Source: Candidatus Hodarchaeota archaeon
GTDB lineage: Archaea > Asgardarchaeota > Heimdallarchaeia > Hodarchaeales > Hodarchaeaceae
Assembly: GCA_029856365.1 (NCBI GenBank)
Contig: JAHQWW010000023.1
Coordinates: 1 to 45,690 of the forward strand
Reading direction: 5' to 3'
Length of the DNA stretch: 45,690 nt
Below the pieces are notes generated by a model. The model ran no database searches. It had not been told where the DNA came from and was given only the letters and a program-made list of their open reading frames with translations. Shown here piece after piece: positions 1 to 7,200 of the stretch. Position 1 is the stretch's first letter. Each line of letters opens with the position of its first letter. Made by a program: the position numbers and the translations under genes.

Positions 1-354
1 GACTTTATTTGCAAAAATAGCCAATGGGATATCCTTCAAATGGTTCATTTTCAGCATACGCCACAGATTGCTTCTAGCCTCAGGATAACGGGCTGGATCA
101 CTTACATCGACCACATAAATCAAACCAGCAGAATTCTTTGTATACATTTCCCAAAGTGCTCTTCTAAACTGTAGCTGTCCACCAAGATCCCATGCTGAGA
201 AAGTAACATCACCTATCTGAATGGTTTCAGCGTTCATACCTATTGTGGGAGTGGTATCCGGTATCCAGCGACCTGTCTTCAATCGTTGGAGCATGGTAGT
301 TTTTCCAGCTCTATCCAATCCTAGGACGCTAATCTTAGCATTTTTTTTCGACAT
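1..354 (-). CDS. Arf-like small GTPase (C-terminus off the window)
   Basis: This is the first 118 codons of a Ras-superfamily GTPase, read leftwards from an ATG at 354 and cut by the window edge. Visible G motifs are G1 GLDRAGKTT (about residues 13-21), the switch I segment TTPTIGMN with its conserved Thr, G3 WDLGGQ, and the beginning of G4 (ANK) at the very edge. The G3 form DLGGQ with a Gly before the catalytic Gln and the PTIG switch I are the Arf/Sar signature rather than Rab or Ras. No N-terminal Gly2 for myristoylation is seen (it starts MSKKNAK), and no amphipathic N-terminal helix, so membrane attachment of the eukaryotic Arf kind is not supported. It is divergent from the HDAC-family gene. 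The subfamily call is firm; partners and role are unknown. Confidence 0.9.
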   Translation of the reverse strand, partial: MSKKNAKISVLGLDRAGKTTMLQRLKTGRWIPDTTPTIGMNAETIQIGDVTFSAWDLGGQLQFRRALWEMYTKNSAGLIYVVDVSDPARYPEARSNLWRMLKMNHLKDIPLAIFANKV

Positions 355-553
355 TCTCTATTTTCCCTTTGATATTTTTTAAGAAAAGACAATGACATTT
401 TTACATTAATACTGGTAATTTAAAAGATTAACGATTGCCTAGGGAATTTGTTGTTTATCGTAATAGAGCGGATTTTAAGCTACTCTATAGGTCTGTTAGG
501 AATAGGTACTCATGGTTAGAAGGGAATCAAAGTCTTCAAGGTGAGAAAAAATC

Positions 554-1753
554 TTGGCAAAAACAGGGATTATTTGGTCAGACCAGTATATAAAATATAA
601 TTTAGGAGAAGGGCACCCTATGAATCCTAAACGTTTGATTATACCCTATCAGCTATTCAAAAGTCTAAGTTTATTTGATTTACCTGATTTTCAATTTTTT
701 ACTCCTTCTCCTGCCACAGATTCGGAAATTCTTCTTTTCCATACATTTAATTATCTAAAAACGATGAAAGAATTATCAAAAGCTGGGAAGGGAGTACAAT
801 TGAGACTAGGATTGGGAACGGGAGATTGTCCTGTCTTTCCAGAGATGCACGAGGCTTCTAGTTTAGTTGTTGGAGGGGCACTCGAGGGTGTTAAACGAAT
901 TCAAAGTGGCGATGTACAGCAAGCTTTTGCGCTCCTTGGAGGCTTACATCATGCATTTGCAGAGAAAGCCACAGGATTCTGTTACTATAATGATGTAGTT
1001 ATTTCTATCAAATATCTTCAACAAAAATACGGAATTGAGCGAGTTCTCTATATTGATACTGATGTCCATCATGGAGATGGTGTTTTACAGGCATTTTATG
1101 AGGATAAAAATGTCCTAGGAGTTTCTTTACATGAATCTCCAAGGTTCCTTTTTCCTGGTACTGGATTCACAGACGAAATTGGAAAGGGATTAGGGTTAGG
1201 TTACACAATAAACATTCCACTTTTTCCTGGGACGTGGAATGAGCTGTATATCATGACTTTTGAGAATATCATACCGTGTATCTGGGAAGAATATGATCCT
1301 GAGTTCGTTATTTGGCAATGTGGTGCTGATGGCCATTATCGTGATATTTTAGGACATCTTGCTTTAACAACTGAGTTGTATTCCTACCTTGGTAAACGAA
1401 TAGCTGAATTAAGCCAAGATTGTAGTGCTCAAGGTCGATTATTATTATTGGGGGGGGGTGGTTATACCCCTGATTCTGTTGCCCGTGTTTGGTTGGCGAG
1501 TTTAGTTGGCGTTACCGGAATAACGATACCAACAGACTCTCCTTCCGATTGGATAGACTTCTGTTTACAAAAATATGGCATAGAAGTTAATCCTCACTTG
1601 AAAGATCCACCACTTGATTGGAAGAAGCTTGATGGGTATCCGTTTATTGAAGAAGAGATAATAGAAGCCACCCAACAATCAATAAACTATCTAAAATCGT
1701 TATTAAGACCTGTTCCTGATTGGAAAGCTTGTGAACCTTTCTTCCAAACATAG
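554..1753 (+). CDS. Histone deacetylase family (AcuC/HDAC-like) Zn-dependent deacylase
   Basis: A 399-residue arginase-fold deacetylase that would hydrolyse acetyl-lysine or a small acetylated amine or polyamine. The family's key residues are all present: the His-His dyad in GLHHAF (H132, H133), the zinc ligands Asp170 and His172 in DTDVHHGDG, the third ligand Asp in CGADGH (about 259), and the transition-state Tyr304 in LGGGGYTPDS. The opening HPMNPKRL is typical of AcuC-type proteins. Length matches AcuC/class I enzymes (370-400). The start is a TTG at 554, preceded by AAGGTGAG at 539-546; no better start lies in frame. Substrate cannot be told from sequence: protein deacetylation (for example Alba or histones) and acetoin or polyamine deacetylation are all possible. 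An AT palindrome follows the stop. Confidence 0.92.
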   Translation: MAKTGIIWSDQYIKYNLGEGHPMNPKRLIIPYQLFKSLSLFDLPDFQFFTPSPATDSEILLFHTFNYLKTMKELSKAGKGVQLRLGLGTGDCPVFPEMHEASSLVVGGALEGVKRIQSGDVQQAFALLGGLHHAFAEKATGFCYYNDVVISIKYLQQKYGIERVLYIDTDVHHGDGVLQAFYEDKNVLGVSLHESPRFLFPGTGFTDEIGKGLGLGYTINIPLFPGTWNELYIMTFENIIPCIWEEYDPEFVIWQCGADGHYRDILGHLALTTELYSYLGKRIAELSQDCSAQGRLLLLGGGGYTPDSVARVWLASLVGVTGITIPTDSPSDWIDFCLQKYGIEVNPHLKDPPLDWKKLDGYPFIEEEIIEATQQSINYLKSLLRPVPDWKACEPFFQT

Positions 1754-1778
1754 TCTGTTTTAATCTATTACATCAACA

Positions 1779-1792
1779 AAAAAGATCTTTTT
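1779..1792 (+). terminator. Possible terminator after the HDAC-family gene
   Basis: The palindrome AAAAAGATCTTTTT lies 26 bases past the stop codon and ends in a T run. This suits either intrinsic archaeal T-tract termination or a weak hairpin. No transcript data. Confidence 0.3.
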
Positions 1793-1856
1793 ATATTCCA
1801 CTTTTCTCCAATGTATGCGGTCAGATTCACCATTCAAGAATTAATTATAAATAAAT

Positions 1857-1915
1857 TACTTAAAGGAGTACTTAAGGTATATTTTAATTTTAATGTTCCT
1901 TTATATTTAAAAAGG
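1857..1915 (+). promoter_or_regulatory. Putative control region of orc1/cdc6
   Basis: Two copies of TACTTAA(A)GG lie at 1857-1866 and 1869-1877. They are followed by an AT-rich stretch and the inverted repeat CCTTT...AAAGG (1898-1902 and 1911-1915), which encloses a TATA-like TTATATTTAA. A TATA element here gives a leader of roughly 100 bases to the ATG at 2035. The direct repeats could be a binding site for an initiator or repressor. This is a weak call from composition and position only. Confidence 0.3.
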
Positions 1916-2034
1916 ATAAATAGTAACAAGGCATATTTAAGAGAGGATGATCTCCAGAATTACAATCCATGCAATCTTCATAATGTAAATTCCCGTTCAA
2001 AACTCCATGAAATAGGAGGAGGCCTTTATAAAAC

Positions 2035-3255
2035 ATGAATAATAAGAAATCAGTTGATATAATTCGCGATGCGGTGTTTTCATCTTCTATCTTTAAAGAA
2101 GGAGGAGAAAAAACACTCAATCAATCCTATATTCCTAACGAGCTGAAATTTCGAGAAGATAATATTCGAAGAATAAGTCAAAACTTTCGGCCTTTATTTT
2201 TATCGGAAAATAGAGGAATCGAAGGTTTCTCGACCAATATTGCTCTTACTGGGCCAGCTGGTGTAGGAAAAACGGTGACAGCAAGATATACAGTAGATCA
2301 TCTTCAAGTAATGGCCGAACGTCATCACATTAAGCTCTATACTGATTATAAAAATTGTTGGACAACACGTACCAAAACTTCTATTCTTCGCAGTTTTCTT
2401 CGGGATCAATTCGGGGTAGCTAGTCGTGGCTTTAGTGATGAAGAGTCCACAGACATTTTGATTCGACGTTTGAACTCTGAACAGGCATATTTAGTATTAA
2501 TACTAGATGAAGTGAGTGTATTACCTCAAAAAGATATTCGTGGGTTTATTCACCTTCCTGAAGAGTTTGGGGCTGAACACCGCATTTCGATAATAATGAT
2601 AAGTCGCCCTACTGAGTGGAAAGTAACACTTTCCTCAATGGTCTCTCAAAGAATTGCTGACGTGATACAATTTCAGCCATATACTTTAGAAGAGACTAGA
2701 AAAATACTTGATTACCGGGCACATTTAGCTTTCAAAACAACAGCCCTTTCAGAAGACATTCTTGAAATGGTCGCAGAAATTTCTGACCAAACTAAAAACC
2801 TACGTCATGGAATCGAGATTCTATACCGAACGGGCCGTGCAGCAGATCAACAAAGATTAGATGAGCTTACTCCAGAGCTAGTTCGCAGAGCCAAGAATGA
2901 CGTTTTTCCTGAACTACGCGCAGATATCCTAGAAGAGTTAAAAACTCACGAATTATTTGCTGCACTTAGTATTGCAAGACGATTGCACCATAAAGGGATT
3001 ACAGCTACTACTATAGAACATTCATTCAAGAACTACAGGATAATTTGTGAAGAATGGGGTTTACGACCAAATGCTGAAGCCGCGTTCCGAAATTATCTAT
3101 CAACGTTGGAAGCGATCGGGATATTAGGAAAGGTAACGAAGGGGGTAAAGGGTCGAAAAGGGGTTCGTGCGCGCTTAACAATTCATGATGTACCAGCAGC
3201 AGTACTAATTGAACGTATTGAAGTATTTCTATCCAAAAGATTCCAAAAATCATAG
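2035..3255 (+). CDS. cdc6: Orc1/Cdc6 family replication initiator
   Basis: A 406-residue AAA+ initiator that would bind origin DNA and load the MCM helicase. Walker A is GPAGVGKT (residues 73-80) and Walker B LILDEV (155-160). The sensor 1 strand reads IIMISRPTEW, so the usual Asn of the SND motif is replaced. The segment VSQRIADVIQFQPYTLEETRKIL is the typical Orc1/Cdc6 link into sensor 2 and the lid. The last 90 residues or so form the winged-helix DNA-binding domain. Length fits the family (about 400). The ATG at 2035 follows AGGAGGAGG at 2012-2020, a rather long spacing of 14. It opens a plus-strand replication block with GINS, mcm and hel308, as expected near an archaeal origin. Confidence 0.92.
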   Translation: MNNKKSVDIIRDAVFSSSIFKEGGEKTLNQSYIPNELKFREDNIRRISQNFRPLFLSENRGIEGFSTNIALTGPAGVGKTVTARYTVDHLQVMAERHHIKLYTDYKNCWTTRTKTSILRSFLRDQFGVASRGFSDEESTDILIRRLNSEQAYLVLILDEVSVLPQKDIRGFIHLPEEFGAEHRISIIMISRPTEWKVTLSSMVSQRIADVIQFQPYTLEETRKILDYRAHLAFKTTALSEDILEMVAEISDQTKNLRHGIEILYRTGRAADQQRLDELTPELVRRAKNDVFPELRADILEELKTHELFAALSIARRLHHKGITATTIEHSFKNYRIICEEWGLRPNAEAAFRNYLSTLEAIGILGKVTKGVKGRKGVRARLTIHDVPAAVLIERIEVFLSKRFQKS

Positions 3256-3678
3256 TTAAATACCTCATTTAGGCTTGACTATATATTTCATCAAATGTAA
3301 TGCCGAAAATATTCAAAAAAATCAACAAAAAAAATTATATCTGAATTATCAGCAGATTAAATGAAAATTTGTAAGTCTCGATCAAAAAGATAATAATTTT
3401 CGTTCATTACAACCATTAAATGAGATATTGTACAGTCTAGGGAGAGTATTTCTTTTTAATAAGGGAAGAAAGGCCTTTTAACCATGGTACAAAGCTACAT
3501 ACTTGTTGAGAATTCTAAAATTATGCTTAGTATAGGGCCTAAATGAAAACATAGAGGTTAAGAGCTAGATCATAACTGGGTTCTTCCTCAAAACAAACTG
3601 CAATAATAATGGATCATCTGAAATGAAGTAAATAAGTTGAATTCTATTAGGTTTATTGATCTTTAATGAGTATTAGAA
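3256..3678. other. AT-rich intergenic region between cdc6 and GINS; origin candidate
   Basis: No gene is visible in these 423 bases. The stretch is very AT-rich with small inverted repeats: ATCTG (3339-3343) with CAGAT (3353-3357), and ATGAAAATT (3361-3369) with AATTTTCGTTCAT (3395-3407, two unpaired bases). Archaeal origins often lie beside cdc6, so an unwinding element is possible. I see no clear array of origin recognition boxes, so this is a suggestion only. Confidence 0.25.
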
Positions 3679-4269
3679 GTGATAATTTTGTCAAAGGTGC
3701 CTGAATCAACAGACATGGTTTTTAAGCAACTAGAAATGGCAAGTGAGCTAGAAAGGGTACGATTTGAGCTTACAGGAAGCAATATATCCGTGAAATTTCT
3801 CCAGGACTTTTCCGGTTTTTCTTTTGAAAACATAAATATTCCTTTTGCTTCTAAAGGAAGTCAAATTGATGTTCCTTATTTTATTGCAGAAATATTACGG
3901 AAAAAATCAGTGATTGAAGATTTTAGGATGAATTTTCCTATTACTTTGCAGGACTTAGAAGGGGCAGTTCGTAAAGAAGTTCGTGTGGGTGAATTACAAT
4001 CTCTTCACCCATACTTCCATCTCTTAATGCAAGATTTCGTTTTATCAGTGGAAGATAAAGATTCAGAATTTAGTGAATTAGAACAGAAAAGACAAAAGAC
4101 CAAGTATAATCAATTAACTCACGAAAGAATCTCAAAACTTGTAAAAATGACCGATAGTAGAAAGGTTCTTGCTCAGAAGAAAAAAAATCTGACTTCATCG
4201 GAACAAATCTTATTCAAAAAAATCGTTGATTGCATTCAAAACTGGAAAGCTGAATTCATTCAAAAATAG
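3679..4269 (+). CDS. GINS complex subunit, Gins23 (Psf2/Psf3) type
   Basis: A 196-residue protein that would join the CMG-like replicative helicase (GINS with MCM and a RecJ/Cdc45 homologue). The N-terminal third, ending IDVPYFIAEILRKKSVIE, matches the small beta-rich B domain of Psf2/Psf3, where a Pro-hydrophobic-Ala-x2-Leu pattern is typical. The remainder is the helical A domain (about residues 75-196). The order B then A is that of Gins23; Gins51 has A then B. Start is a GTG at 3679 with no strong ribosome site; TTG 3688 or GTG 3697 are alternatives. It ends 15 bases before mcm, a classic archaeal gins-mcm pair, so the two are probably co-transcribed. Confidence 0.75.
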   Translation: MIILSKVPESTDMVFKQLEMASELERVRFELTGSNISVKFLQDFSGFSFENINIPFASKGSQIDVPYFIAEILRKKSVIEDFRMNFPITLQDLEGAVRKEVRVGELQSLHPYFHLLMQDFVLSVEDKDSEFSELEQKRQKTKYNQLTHERISKLVKMTDSRKVLAQKKKNLTSSEQILFKKIVDCIQNWKAEFIQK

Positions 4270-4284
4270 GTCGAAGGTTTGTAT

Positions 4285-7200
4285 ATGGGTTTTCCATTTG
4301 ATTTAAGGGGTAGATTTGAATCATTCATTGAGGAATTTACGGACCAAGATGGACAATTATATTATCAAGAGAAAATTCGTGAAATGGAAACAATAGGAGC
4401 AAGGAGTCTATATCTCTCATATAATGATTTACTTATTCAAGATCCCAAATTAGCCAAGGAGACTCTAGTAAATCCAGAGTTAAGTATCACCGCAGCTGAG
4501 GAGGTATTGCGTTCAAAACTAGTTGAACTAAATCCTGAGTATTTAGAGCGAATAAAACAAGTTCATGTTAGGATTACAAACCTTTCTGAAAAACTCCTGT
4601 TACGCTCTTTAAAAACTGAACATTTAGAAATTCTCACGTGTTTTGAGGGTATTGTCATTGGAGTGACAGACGCTAAGCCTCTATTAATACGAGGCCATTT
4701 TAAATGCGCTTCTTGTGGTGAAAACCAAACTGTTGATTTTCCTGAGGGTATTTACGCCCCCCCATATCAATGTCGTAATGAACATTGCCAACGAAAAGGA
4801 TCCCTACAGCTGCAATTAGATAGGAGTGATTTTATAGATTGGCAAAAGATAACCTTGCAGGAAAAGCCTGAAGAACTCCCACCAGGGCAACTACCCCAAA
4901 GCACGTCCATCCACGTTCTTGATGACTTAGTAGATCACGCCAGACCTGGGGATCGTGTAGAAATAGTAGGAATTCTTAAAGCAAGAGCATCTCGACTTCT
5001 AAAAAGGGGACAATTGGCTACATATGGGAAATTTTTTCACGGAATTTCGATCTCAAGAGAAACCGAGGAATACGTTGATATCGAGATTTCAGAGGAAGAC
5101 GAGTTAAAAATCATCGATCTCTCGAAATCACCATATATTATTGAGAAAATTCGAGATTCGTTAGCTCCTTCCATTTATGGTCATGATTTGGTAAAAGAAG
5201 CAATTGCATCATTATTGTTCGGTGGAAGCCTCAAGATAACTCCTGATGGAATGAAACTGAGAGGGGAATCAAATATACTCATTGTAGGGGATCCTGGAAC
5301 AGGGAAAAGCCAGATTATGAAATTTATATCGCAGTTGGCCCCACGAGCATTGTATACAACAGGGAAGGGAAGCACTGCAGCGGGATTAACCGCGGCGGTG
5401 ATTAGAGATCAAGATACGGGGGAAATTACCCTTGAGGCTGGAGCTTTGGTTCTCGCAGACCAAGGAATCGCGTGTTTAACTGGAGATGCGAGAATCTTAG
5501 TAGAAAACCGTTTAATCAAAATACAAGATCTATTTACAGAGCAAAAAGCATTTGAAACTTTGTCTAATAATGAAATAGTCGAAATTACTGAATTAAACTT
5601 CAATACTATATCTATCAATTCTGAAATAAAATCAATTCCCTCCATTTCATCTCGAATTAGGAGAAAACAGTATGCAGGAAATATTCTAGAATTTACTTTT
5701 AATTCTGGATTTACAATTAAATTAACTCCTGATCATAAGCTATTAAATGGAAATAGTTTAAACTGGAAGGAAGCTGCTGAATTTAAAAAAGGAGAATTTA
5801 TCGTTGCTCCCTTGAAACTTCCTTATAAGATAACTCCAATTTATATTTTCGATATCTTAACTAATAATTGGTTAGTTATCTTAAATAAAAATGAAAAAGA
5901 AGAACTCCGAAAACGTGTGAAAATGAAATATAGAAGTTATAGTGAGTTCAATAAAAAATACAACATAACTAGAGACTTTCTTTCAGGGAGGAGTCAGATC
6001 AAAATTGGAATACTGAGGAAAATATTGAATGAATTTGGTATATACAAAGATTGGAGATTAAAATGCCTAAAATATGGGAGAAAAGCATCTGGGGAAATAT
6101 TAAAAGTCAGTATGATAACACCTGAACTTGCCTATTTTATTGGATTTATTTATGGTGATGGACACGTCAGGATTTCACAAAAAAGGTCCAATGTCCAAAT
6201 AACTCAATCTTTAGTACATAAAACTCAAATTAAAAACATTAAGAATATGTTTTCACGCTTTTCACAAAGGAATCTTGGAGAATATTATAGAAAAACCTCT
6301 GGAGCTATTGGTAAGCAAGAATTTGAGGGAGAAAGCGTCATTCTATATTCTAACTCAAATTTACTTGCTTATATATATAGTTATTTCACTGAAAAGGGGC
6401 TACACAACCTTTTACAATTACCAGACGAATCTCTAAAAGCCTTTATCGCTGGAGGTCTTGATTCAGATGGTTGTGTCTCAATTAAGAAGGGGAAAAAGGG
6501 GGGTAGGGTCTATGAGAATGTTCACGTTGAATTTTTACTTAGTAATGATCAAGACGAAAATGAAACATTTTTACTTGCTTTGAGGAGATTTGATTGTTAT
6601 GCAAAACTTATAAAACATAAGAGTATAGATAGAATTCTAATAACTGGAAGAACTGATGTTAAACAACTTTTAAATACTGTTAAACAGTATTCTGTTAAAA
6701 TAAGAGACATCCCTCTTAGAAAACATATCGTATCCTCGACCAGTGGAAAAATTCCAAGGATTCCCGTAGCATTAGTAAGTTCTAAGATATTAACAAAAGT
6801 TAAAAAAACGATTTTGTTACAAAGAGGTATATATAGTACATTGTATGCTTATAAAAACCAACAATACCAACCTTCTAGGCAACAATTACTTAAAATTAAA
6901 AATCGAGTTAGAGAATATCTGGATGATGAGATTTTAAATCAGATAGATATTTTGACAACTCGTGACTATTTTTTGGATCAAATAATTGAGATTAAAACTC
7001 AGAAATTCACTGGATATGTATATGATTGTTATGTCCCACAACATCATAACTACTTGTGTAATGGGATAATTGTCCATAATTGTATCGATGAGTTCGATAA
7101 AATGCGCGCAGAAGATCGCAGTGCCATCCATGAAGCGATGGAACAGCATTCATATCATCCATCCTTTGAAATTACTTTCTCTAATGGTAAGAAACATCCA

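Noticed and set aside
1811..2038. Plus-strand 75-codon frame upstream of cdc6
   Set aside because: No ribosome site, no family, AT-rich composition, overlaps the cdc6 start and covers its likely promoter.
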